DNA from: an uncultured Muribaculaceae bacterium
GTDB lineage: Bacteria > Bacteroidota > Bacteroidia > Bacteroidales > Muribaculaceae
Assembly (NCBI GenBank): GCA_910584495.1
Contig: CAJUAR010000064.1
Coordinates: 1 to 17,705 of the forward strand
Reading direction: 5' to 3'
DNA length: 17,705 nucleotides
Under the pieces are notes generated by a model, which saw nothing but the letters and a program-made list of their open reading frames with translations, was not told where the DNA came from and made no database searches. Numbering within the stretch: the first letter of the stretch is position 1; each line of letters begins with the position of its first letter. This document shows positions 1 through 6,124 of the stretch, one piece after another. The translations under genes were made by a program, and so were the position numbers.

Positions 1-2
1 GC

Positions 3-53
3 ACGGCGAGTGACCGCCTGGTGATTAACAGATATTGTCGAACCGGCTCTTAA
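3..53 (+). other. Possible 3' tail of an upstream gene cut by the window edge
   Basis: The frame starting at base 3 is open for 16 codons from the window edge to a TAA at 51-53. Bases 1-50 are visibly more GC-rich than the AT-rich stretch that follows, as expected if a gene ends here. The peptide (ending RYCRTGS) is too short to identify. The minus strand is also open, from an ATG at 71-69 out to the edge, so the direction and even the reality of a gene here cannot be settled from this window. Confidence 0.2.
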
Positions 54-56
54 CCT

Positions 57-224
57 GAGCCAAAGGATCATAACCCTTTTAACCCCTTTAACCTAAGTTT
101 TGCAAGCCTTAAAGCTTGCGAAACTTATAGCTTATGTTGCTAAAGCAACGGGTTATTATTTCTGAATGAATAATCCGAGCCAAAGACTCATAACCCATTT
201 TTTGCCCACTAAATTTATGCAAGC
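57..224. repeat. Pair of degenerate ~50-bp direct repeats, 120 bp apart
   Basis: Copy 1 (57-107) and copy 2 (177-224) both begin GAGCCAAAG, continue TCATAACCC, and end TGCAAGC. The first 24 bases match at 21 positions. The middle is more diverged and copy 2 is about 3 bases shorter. Within copy 1, the word AACC recurs exactly every 9 bases (at 72, 81 and 90). No function is known to me. Possible readings are repeated protein-binding sites in front of the phosphate transporter, or a decayed duplicated intergenic element. Confidence 0.55.
94..127. repeat. Strong stem-loop in the upstream leader
   Basis: TAAGTTTTGCAAGC (94-107) pairs with GCTTGCGAAACTTA (114-127) over 14 positions with one G-U-type pair and a 6-base loop. 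It is followed by a smaller hairpin, GTTGC-TAAA-GCAAC (136-149), and preceded by GGCTC-N7-GAGCC (45-61). No T-tract follows the large stem, so it is not a typical intrinsic terminator on either strand. A structured leader RNA, or a terminator for an upstream gene lacking the T-run, are both possible. Confidence 0.5.
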
Positions 225-225
225 T

Positions 226-252
226 TAAACTTTAATTATTGATTAAAGTTTA
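226..252. promoter_or_regulatory. Perfect 11-bp inverted repeat, candidate operator
   Basis: TAAACTTTAAT (226-236) and ATTAAAGTTTA (242-252) are perfect inverted copies separated by 5 bases. The site lies about 65 bp upstream of the phosphate transporter start, a usual place for a dimeric regulator or for a stem-loop in the 5' leader. Which protein might bind is not visible. The region is AT-rich, which raises the chance of accidental palindromes, but 11 perfect pairs are well beyond the surroundings. Confidence 0.5.
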
Positions 253-270
253 TGAAATATTCATGAAACA

Positions 271-313
271 TTTTCTCTGTTACTTTGCCTCGTAATAAAG
301 TAACTTGAGAAAA
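271..313 (+). promoter_or_regulatory. Imperfect 15-bp inverted repeat ending two bases before the PiT start codon
   Basis: TTTTCTC (271-277) pairs with GAGAAAA (307-313), and GTTACTTT (279-286) pairs with AAAGTAAC (297-304), with a 1x2 internal bulge and a 10-base loop. As RNA, this hairpin would hold the A-rich ribosome landing zone directly upstream of the ATG at 316 and so could limit translation. As DNA, it overlaps TACTTTG (281-287), which is one base short of a Bacteroides -7 box, so repressor binding is an alternative. No conventional Shine-Dalgarno site is present. Confidence 0.5.
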
Positions 314-315
314 CA

Positions 316-2586
316 ATGGATATACTTTTCCTTTGCGTGGTAATTTTTCTTTTCCTGCTGGCAATATTTGACTTGTCGGTAGGAGTCAGCAACGACGCTG
401 TCAATTTTTTGAACTCTGCCATAGGATCGCGGGCAGCATCGTTCAAAAGAGTTCTGATAGTAGCTTCAATAGGTATTTTCATCGGGGCGGCGATGAGCAA
501 CGGCATGATGGATATTGCCCGGCACGGAATCTTCCGTCCCGAGCATTTTTCATTTTATGACCTTATCTGTATTTTTATGGCGGTGATGGTGACCGACATA
601 ATCCTGCTGGATGTTTTCAATTCGCTTGGAATGCCCACATCCACAACAGTTTCTATGGTATTCGAGCTTCTCGGGGCTTCATTTGTCGTGGCTTTGATAA
701 AGATGGCCGGAGGTCTCGACCTGGGTCTTAACGACCTGCTCAACACCGAAAAAGCCCTGTCTGTAATACTTGGAATATTTCTCTCCGTAGCAATAGCGTT
801 TTTCTTCGGCACTGTGGTGCAGTTCATTTCCAGAATGATCTTCACTTTCAACTACAAAAGCAGGCTGAAATGGAAAATCGGCATTTACGGGGGCATATGC
901 GCTACAGCCATAGTTTATTTTCTCCTTATAAAGGGAGCTAAAGACCTCACATTCATGACACCGGAAGTTAAAAGCTGGATATCGGATCATACCGGACTGA
1001 TTCTTCTCTCATGCATGGGAGGCTTCACGGTGTTGATGCAGTTGCTGCACCTGTGCAAGGTAAATGTGCTCAAAGTTATCGTGCTCATGGGAACATTCTC
1101 CCTCGCCATGGCTTTTGCCGGAAACGACCTTGTTAACTTTATAGGCGTGCCGCTTAGCGGATTTGCATCTTTTCAAGACTATGCTGCCAATGGAGGCGGC
1201 GATGCCACCGGTTACATGATGGGGGCACTCAACGGTCCGGCAAACACTCCAATCTATTTCCTCATCGGTTCGGGCCTGATAATGGTGGTATCGTTGGCTA
1301 CATCGAAAAAGGCGAGGAATGTCACCAAAACCGAAATCGGCCTGGGATCTCAACAGGGAGGCGACGAGATGTTCGGCTCGTCGCGTATCAGCCGCCGCCT
1401 GGTGCGCTGGGCTCTCTCGTCTCTTTCGTGGGTGCGCAGCGTCACACCGCCGCGAATGCGCCGGTGGCTCAACAGTCGTTTCAATGTCGACGAAACAATC
1501 ATGCCCCATGGAGCCTCATTCGACCTTATCCGAGGTTCGGTAAACCTTGTGCTTGCCGGTACTCTGATAGCCTTCGGCACCTCGCTCAAGCTGCCGCTGT
1601 CCACAACATTCGTCACCTTCATGGTGGCTATGGGAAGCTCGCTTGCCGACCGTGCCTGGGGGCGCGAGAGTGCGGTGTTCCGCATCACTGGTGTTATTTC
1701 CGTTATCGGTGGCTGGTTCCTTACAGCCGGCGCAGCCTTTATCGGTGCAGGAATCATAGTGGCGGCAATGCACTATGGCGGTCATACGGTTATGTTTTTG
1801 CTTGCTGCGCTGACCATCTTTCTGATTATTAGGAGCAACCGACGGTTTAGCAAAAAGAACGATGCAGAAAACGGCGGCGATGTTCTCTTCCAGACAATAA
1901 TCGCCACTCAGGACAAGACACAGACCTGGCCGCTGCTTCTGATGTATATCACGGAGCAACAACAGAAATTTATGGCATACGCAGAAGAAAAATACCGCGA
2001 TATCACATCTGCCTTCATCAGGGATAACGCCGGAGTACTCAACAAGGCAGAGACAAGCCTGGCGAAGCAGAAAAACGTGTTGAAAAATGCCCGACGCAAA
2101 GAAACTCTGTGCCTGCGCTGCCTCACACACGAGATGGCAATAGAAAAAAGTACATGGTTCTACCTGAGCAACAACTTGTGCATGAACATTCTATATAATC
2201 TGCGGCGCATCAACGAAGTTTGCAAGGAACATGTCGAAAACAATTTCAAGCCTCTTCCTCCTCACTATGCCGAAGAGTGCGAAATGCTGTGCACGCGCAT
2301 TAGCACGCTGTTCAACGACACACTCGAGCTTATGAAATCTGGCGACATTACAGCCATAGGCACCCTTCGCCACAACTGCGAAGAAATCAAAGACATTGTG
2401 TCCGACACATACCATCGTGCCCACGACCAGTTGCGCGACGGCGACACTTCTGCAATGGCCGTGCTCTATGTCTACGTCAATATGCTTCAGGAAACACAGG
2501 AAATGGTATCATCGATCCGAAAATACCTGCGTGCCTTTGCAAAACTGCGCGATTCGGAGTTCAGAAGCCGCCCTGCCCTTTCTTAG
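316..2586 (+). CDS. PiT-family inorganic phosphate transporter with a PhoU-like cytoplasmic tail
   Basis: This is a 756-residue inner-membrane symporter predicted to import inorganic phosphate using an ion gradient. Two copies of the PiT signature are visible: GVSNDAVN at about residues 23-30 and AGNDLVN at about 268-274, in the usual inverted-repeat layout. Hydrophobic segments fill roughly residues 1-345 and 400-505, split by a polar loop. The last 250 residues are soluble, helical and rich in charged residues, resembling a PhoU-like regulatory domain; such long forms are common in Bacteroidota, whereas the classic E. coli PitA has about 500 residues. The ATG at 316 fits the first membrane helix. 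The gene is preceded by a repeat-rich leader and converges on a predicted phytase, which suggests joint phosphate acquisition. The stop codon TAG overlaps the left edge of a MITE-like element. Family assignment is firm; cation use is not visible. Confidence 0.93.
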   Translation: MDILFLCVVIFLFLLAIFDLSVGVSNDAVNFLNSAIGSRAASFKRVLIVASIGIFIGAAMSNGMMDIARHGIFRPEHFSFYDLICIFMAVMVTDIILLDVFNSLGMPTSTTVSMVFELLGASFVVALIKMAGGLDLGLNDLLNTEKALSVILGIFLSVAIAFFFGTVVQFISRMIFTFNYKSRLKWKIGIYGGICATAIVYFLLIKGAKDLTFMTPEVKSWISDHTGLILLSCMGGFTVLMQLLHLCKVNVLKVIVLMGTFSLAMAFAGNDLVNFIGVPLSGFASFQDYAANGGGDATGYMMGALNGPANTPIYFLIGSGLIMVVSLATSKKARNVTKTEIGLGSQQGGDEMFGSSRISRRLVRWALSSLSWVRSVTPPRMRRWLNSRFNVDETIMPHGASFDLIRGSVNLVLAGTLIAFGTSLKLPLSTTFVTFMVAMGSSLADRAWGRESAVFRITGVISVIGGWFLTAGAAFIGAGIIVAAMHYGGHTVMFLLAALTIFLIIRSNRRFSKKNDAENGGDVLFQTIIATQDKTQTWPLLLMYITEQQQKFMAYAEEKYRDITSAFIRDNAGVLNKAETSLAKQKNVLKNARRKETLCLRCLTHEMAIEKSTWFYLSNNLCMNILYNLRRINEVCKEHVENNFKPLPPHYAEECEMLCTRISTLFNDTLELMKSGDITAIGTLRHNCEEIKDIVSDTYHRAHDQLRDGDTSAMAVLYVYVNMLQETQEMVSSIRKYLRAFAKLRDSEFRSRPALS

Positions 2587-2657
2587 AGAGTGTTTGAAAT
2601 TGACTTATGTTAAGATTTAGAGAAGATTTCATAAAGTTAAATTCAAACACTCTCTTA
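2583..2657. mobile_element. MITE-like element or bidirectional hairpin between convergent genes
   Basis: AGAGAGTGTTTGAA (2585-2598) and TTCAAACACTCTCT (2642-2655) are perfect 14-bp inverted copies around an AT-rich 43-base centre with no coding capacity. If the ends are taken as GAGAGTG...CACTCTC (2586-2654, 69 bp), the element is flanked on both sides by TTA, as expected for a 3-bp target duplication of the kind made by some IS5-type transposases. A 5-bp CTTAG direct repeat overlaps the same edges. The stop codon of the phosphate transporter is formed by TA of the flank plus the first G of the element. The alternative is a long-loop bidirectional transcription terminator; there is no good T-tract on either side. 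Confidence 0.5.
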
Positions 2658-2667
2658 GTTCAGTTAA

Positions 2668-3945
2668 CTATCTGAGCGGGATAATGTTCATCAGGTAGCG
2701 GCGGAGTTCGCCCCAGGGGTAAATTGTGGCCAAATCGCCTTGACGAAGAGCGACGGGACGTTCGTTGACATCGACACGGACATAGTAACGCCCGCTTGCC
2801 TTTGCTTTGAAGAGGATGAACTGTATGTTTGCCGCCATGGGCACTATATCGAAGTCGCACCAGTGGCGTGCCACGGTGTCAAAATAGTTTGTCATGTAGA
2901 ATGCTCCGGGAATGTGCATGAGCGAGAACAGCGGCATCAGCGTCTCGGCATGACCGAAACGCAGCACGGCACACGGCGAAGCCTCGGGATTGTTGATATA
3001 GTCATCGGTAGTCTCTATGATGTCCATCACCAGGTCGGCAGCAATCTCGGCAGGCACCGCCGATACCGTGCTTGCTGTCCGCTGAAGATACTGGCGCAGA
3101 TTGAAGCAGCTCCACAAGGCGTTGGCCTCCTCGCGGGTGAAATAAGTGGCCATCTGCGACGGCAGTCCCATTGCCGACAGACCTGCAACAACATAATACT
3201 CAATCAAGGCAATGCGCTGTTTTTCATCGCTTGTCTCATCGAAAGGGAAACGAGTTCCAAGCACACGCTCTATGGCCGAAACAGGACAGACAGAGGCAAA
3301 ATAGTCCTCATAGGCTGGTTCCCACATTTTCTCGCGTCTGAACTGCAGATAGTCCTCGCAGGTGTCGAAAGGGCGAAGGAGCGGACTGTTGCCACGTCCG
3401 GTATTGGTAGTGTATGTGTTGTGGTTATTGAGCTCGTCGAGCGTGTGAACGAAAGCATACATGCTCATCATGGCTCTGGGAACATAGGTCGATGTGGCAC
3501 GGACAGTGCCTTTACGGCTAAACACTTCAGTAAAATTGAAAAACATGCGCCTGGCAATGCCCTGCTGCTCGGCAAAGCCAAGCGAATCGAGCTGTCCCCA
3601 GCGTCCGGTCGACAAACGGATAACTTCGGCATTGAGCACACGGAGCTTTTTGCCCAGCGGAGTGATGGTGCGCAACGAATCGGCAATGTCGAGCACGCGC
3701 TGCAAAGTCAGCGAATTTGCCGATGAGGCCGCATAGCGGGCTCCATGACGCCCCACATGGTTTATGAACACCGGCTGGAGCGAATCGGGATATTCGTAGG
3801 GATGCTCAGGTTCGACATAAGGCATCAGCGAACCTTCGCACTGGCCAAAGGTATAGTCGGTTTGCGGCGAAACAGACGGTTGTGCATTGACATTCAGCAC
3901 AATAGTAATCATTAGAGCCGCGAGTGATATAAGTTTTGTTGTCAT
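2668..3945 (-). CDS. Secreted MINPP-like histidine phosphatase, probable phytase
   Basis: This 425-residue protein belongs to the histidine acid phosphatase superfamily. The N-terminal catalytic motif GRHGAR is at about residues 65-70 (nucleophile His67), and the C-terminal proton-donor motif is GHAE at about 331-334. HAE rather than HD is the mark of the multiple inositol polyphosphate phosphatase (MINPP) branch, which includes gut Bacteroides phytases that strip phosphate from inositol hexakisphosphate. A signal peptide without a lipobox Cys is clear (MTTKLISLAALMITIVLNVNA, cleavage near residue 21), so export to the periplasm or beyond is expected. I chose the ATG at 3945 over an in-frame TTG at 3969 because the TTG overlaps the predicted -7 box (3967-3974) and would place extra polar residues before the signal peptide. 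Substrate preference for phytate is inferred from the family. Confidence 0.88.
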   Translation of the reverse strand: MTTKLISLAALMITIVLNVNAQPSVSPQTDYTFGQCEGSLMPYVEPEHPYEYPDSLQPVFINHVGRHGARYAASSANSLTLQRVLDIADSLRTITPLGKKLRVLNAEVIRLSTGRWGQLDSLGFAEQQGIARRMFFNFTEVFSRKGTVRATSTYVPRAMMSMYAFVHTLDELNNHNTYTTNTGRGNSPLLRPFDTCEDYLQFRREKMWEPAYEDYFASVCPVSAIERVLGTRFPFDETSDEKQRIALIEYYVVAGLSAMGLPSQMATYFTREEANALWSCFNLRQYLQRTASTVSAVPAEIAADLVMDIIETTDDYINNPEASPCAVLRFGHAETLMPLFSLMHIPGAFYMTNYFDTVARHWCDFDIVPMAANIQFILFKAKASGRYYVRVDVNERPVALRQGDLATIYPWGELRRYLMNIIPLR

Positions 3946-3966
3946 GATGTTGTGGTTTGTCAAGGG

Positions 3967-3974
3967 CAAATTTA
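3967..3974 (-). promoter_or_regulatory. Bacteroides-type -7 box for the phytase gene
   Basis: On the minus strand this reads TAAATTTG, a full match to the TAnnTTTG -7 consensus. It lies about 22 bases before the ATG at 3945, giving a short leader. No convincing -33 TTTG is seen at the usual 19-21 base spacing. Confidence 0.5.
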
Positions 3975-3980
3975 CTGCTT

Positions 3981-4010
3981 TTTGTTGATACTTCTTATTT
4001 ATACAACAAA
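3981..4010. promoter_or_regulatory. Central inverted repeat between divergent promoters, candidate shared operator
   Basis: TTTGTTG (3981-3987) and CAACAAA (4004-4010) are perfect 7-bp inverted arms 16 bases apart. Their midpoint (3995.5) is also the exact midpoint of the two opposing -7 boxes at 3967-3974 and 4017-4024. A dimeric regulator or nucleoid protein bound here would affect both directions alike. Arms are short and AT-rich, so chance cannot be excluded. Confidence 0.35.
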
Positions 4011-4016
4011 TTTTCG

Positions 4017-4024
4017 TACCTTTG
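4017..4024 (+). promoter_or_regulatory. Bacteroides-type -7 box for the small ORF-dxs-trkAH unit
   Basis: TACCTTTG matches the TAnnTTTG consensus fully and sits 11 bases before the ATG of the 56-residue ORF. Transcription would thus start at or very near the start codon, so the small ORF may have an extremely short leader. No clear -33 box is visible. Confidence 0.5.
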
Positions 4025-4035
4025 CGTTATAAAAT

Positions 4036-4206
4036 ATGAAAACATCGGTTTTACTTAGGTTCATTATCCTTGGCCTGCTATGGCTCGGACTTGTGATTTA
4101 CATCATGTTGCATGCGCGCATGACGCTATATCTCGCATTTGTCATCGTTGCCTCGGGCATTATTGTCTTTGTGCCTATGTATAAAAAATATATCAAGAAA
4201 AAATGA
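4036..4206 (+). CDS. 56-residue two-helix membrane protein overlapping dxs
   Basis: ATG at 4036 opens a 56-codon frame ending TGA at 4204-4206. The product starts MKTSVLLRFI and holds two hydrophobic stretches, about residues 5-25 and 31-48, joined by a short HARM turn; it ends with the basic tail YKKYIKKK. This predicts a small inner-membrane hairpin protein. Its stop overlaps the dxs start in the four bases ATGA, a classic translational-coupling arrangement, and a -7 box lies just upstream. I do not recognise the family and assign no function. The overlap, the promoter and the clean membrane profile are the evidence that it is real. Confidence 0.7.
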   Translation: MKTSVLLRFIILGLLWLGLVIYIMLHARMTLYLAFVIVASGIIVFVPMYKKYIKKK

Positions 4207-6119
4207 GCGCGACCGACAACAAACACTGCGGCCCGCTGCTTGCGAGCATAAATAGTCCTGCCCAACTTAGAAAGCTCAGCGTGGGACAGCTGCCACAATT
4301 GTGTGCCGAAATCCGCGAGTTTCTCATCTATAATCTTTCCGAGCATCCGGGGCATTTTGCCTCAAGCATGGGTGCTGTGGAGCTGACAGTAGCCCTGCAC
4401 TATGTGTTCGATACCCCCTACGACCGTCTTGTGTGGGACGTAGGACACCAGGCCTATGGTCACAAACTCCTCACGGGACGCCGCGACAAGTTCGACAGCA
4501 ACCGTACCTTCGGGGGCCTGAGCGGCTTTCCCACGCCTGCCGAAAGCGAGTATGACACCTTCAGCGCCGGCCATGCCTCCAACTCCATCTCCGCAGCCCT
4601 GGGTATGGCTGTGGCCTCCCAGCTCAAACATGAGGAGCCACGACGCAATGTGGTGGCCATTGTAGGTGACGCGTCCATCAGCGGAGGTCTGGCCTTCGAA
4701 GGTCTCAACAACGCATCCAACACTCCAAACAACCTGCTCATTGTCCTCAACGACAACGACATGTCCATCGACGACAATGTTGGAGCCCTCAACTCATATC
4801 TGGCGCACCTCAACACTTCAAAATTCTACAACAACTTGCGCTACAAGGCTTTCCGTTTCTTCAAACGTCATAAGCTTGTTGGCGACAACGGCCGCGGAGC
4901 ACTCATACGCTTCAACAACAGCCTCAAAGCCTTGCTCTCGCGACAGCAAAATCTGTTTGAAGGCCTCAACATACGCTACTTCGGCCCCTTCGACGGCCAC
5001 GATGTCGGAAATCTGGTGAAAGTGCTCACCGACATTCGCGATATGAACGGTCCGCGCATCCTTCACCTGCGCACCGTCAAGGGAAAAGGCTTCGAACCGG
5101 CAGAAAAAGATCCCGCATCGTGGCATGCCCCGGGCAAATTCAACCCCCGAACAGGCGAGCGAGCTAAGAGCGACCCTTCAAAGCCTGCCAAATATCAGGA
5201 CGTTTTTGGTGAAACACTCATTGAGCTTGCACAACAGAACCCGGCTATCGTAGGCATTACGGCAGCCATGCTTTCGGGCACATCGGTTTCGAAAATGCAA
5301 GCTGTCATGCCCGAGCGAGTGTTCGATGTCGGCATCTCCGAAGGGCACGCCGTGACTTTTGCCGGAGGGCTGGCAAAAGACGGCATGCGTCCGTTTGTGG
5401 CAATATATTCAAGCTTCCTGCAACGTGCCTATGACCATATAATCCACGACGTAGCCCTGCAAAAATTGCCCGTGACATTCTGTATCGACCGCGCCGGCCT
5501 GGTGGGCGAAGACGGGGCCACTCATCACGGGGCATTCGACCTTGCCTATCTGCGCACCATCCCTGACATGATTGTGGCCTCGGGACGCGACGAACTATGG
5601 CTCAGAAATCTCCTATATACTTCCCAACTAAAAAACTACGGGCCCTTTGCCATCCGTTATCCCCGTGGCGGCGGCATTGGCGTTGACTGGCACCGGCCTT
5701 TCGAAGCCGTGGAAATAGGCAAAGGACAATGCCTCACACGCGGACGACAGCTTGCCGTTCTCTCCATTGGCCCTGTTGCTTCCGATGCTGCTCAAGCCGT
5801 GGCTAAAGCCCGCAGCGAAGACATCGACGCAGCGCACTACGATATGATATTTCTCAAGCCTCTGGACCTTGACATCCTCAAAGAGGTTGCCGCATGCGGC
5901 TGTCCTGTCATAACTGTCGAGGACGGCACTGTCAACGGCGGCCTGGGCAGCGCGGTGGCCGAATGGTTTGCCGACCAAGGGCTATCAACAAAGATTACTC
6001 GACTGGGCTTGCCCGACCAATTCGTTCCGCAAGGCTCGCCTAAACAACTCCACCAGCTGTGCGGCATTGACAGCGAGGCTATTCTTAGTGCCATCCGCAA
6101 GGATGCCAACAAATCCTGA
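4203..6119 (+). CDS. dxs: 1-deoxy-D-xylulose-5-phosphate synthase
   Basis: This 638-residue cytoplasmic enzyme joins pyruvate and glyceraldehyde 3-phosphate to form DXP, the first step of the MEP pathway to isoprenoids (also a source for thiamine and pyridoxal precursors). Visible marks: WDVGHQAY at about 78-85, GHAS at 123-126, the thiamine-diphosphate motif starting GDASISGG at 155-162 with its Asn about 29 residues after Asp156, and DVGISEGHAV at 375-384 carrying the catalytic Glu380. His51 corresponds to E. coli His49. The motif has GDA where E. coli has GDG, and SEG where E. coli has AEQ; I believe both are tolerated in Bacteroidota. Length is normal for the family (about 620-640). The start overlaps the stop of the small membrane ORF, and trkA follows after 5 bases. 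Confidence 0.97.
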   Translation: MSATDNKHCGPLLASINSPAQLRKLSVGQLPQLCAEIREFLIYNLSEHPGHFASSMGAVELTVALHYVFDTPYDRLVWDVGHQAYGHKLLTGRRDKFDSNRTFGGLSGFPTPAESEYDTFSAGHASNSISAALGMAVASQLKHEEPRRNVVAIVGDASISGGLAFEGLNNASNTPNNLLIVLNDNDMSIDDNVGALNSYLAHLNTSKFYNNLRYKAFRFFKRHKLVGDNGRGALIRFNNSLKALLSRQQNLFEGLNIRYFGPFDGHDVGNLVKVLTDIRDMNGPRILHLRTVKGKGFEPAEKDPASWHAPGKFNPRTGERAKSDPSKPAKYQDVFGETLIELAQQNPAIVGITAAMLSGTSVSKMQAVMPERVFDVGISEGHAVTFAGGLAKDGMRPFVAIYSSFLQRAYDHIIHDVALQKLPVTFCIDRAGLVGEDGATHHGAFDLAYLRTIPDMIVASGRDELWLRNLLYTSQLKNYGPFAIRYPRGGGIGVDWHRPFEAVEIGKGQCLTRGRQLAVLSIGPVASDAAQAVAKARSEDIDAAHYDMIFLKPLDLDILKEVAACGCPVITVEDGTVNGGLGSAVAEWFADQGLSTKITRLGLPDQFVPQGSPKQLHQLCGIDSEAILSAIRKDANKS

Positions 6120-6124
6120 GTGCC

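Noticed and set aside
38..46. GGTTCGAC on the minus strand as a tRNA T-loop
   Set aside because: The flanking bases do not form a T-stem and no acceptor or anticodon arm is seen nearby. A similar GGTTCGAG near 17680-17690 fails in the same way.
94..149. Leader hairpins as part of a CRISPR array
   Set aside because: Only two degenerate copies 120 bp apart, no regular repeat-spacer pattern and no cas genes.
2740..3726. 328-codon plus-strand frame opposite the phytase gene
   Set aside because: It is antisense to a gene with clear catalytic motifs and signal peptide; no recognisable domain appears, and the codon pattern mirrors the real gene.
3946..3969. Phytase start at TTG 3969 instead of ATG 3945
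   Set aside because: The TTG overlaps the predicted -7 box, so it would precede the transcript start, and it puts polar residues in front of a clean signal peptide.
4665..4680. GDA instead of GDG in the Dxs thiamine-diphosphate motif as a sign of an inactive enzyme
   Set aside because: The metal-binding Asp156, the downstream Asn and the catalytic Glu380 are all present, and I believe GDASISGG is common in Bacteroidota Dxs.
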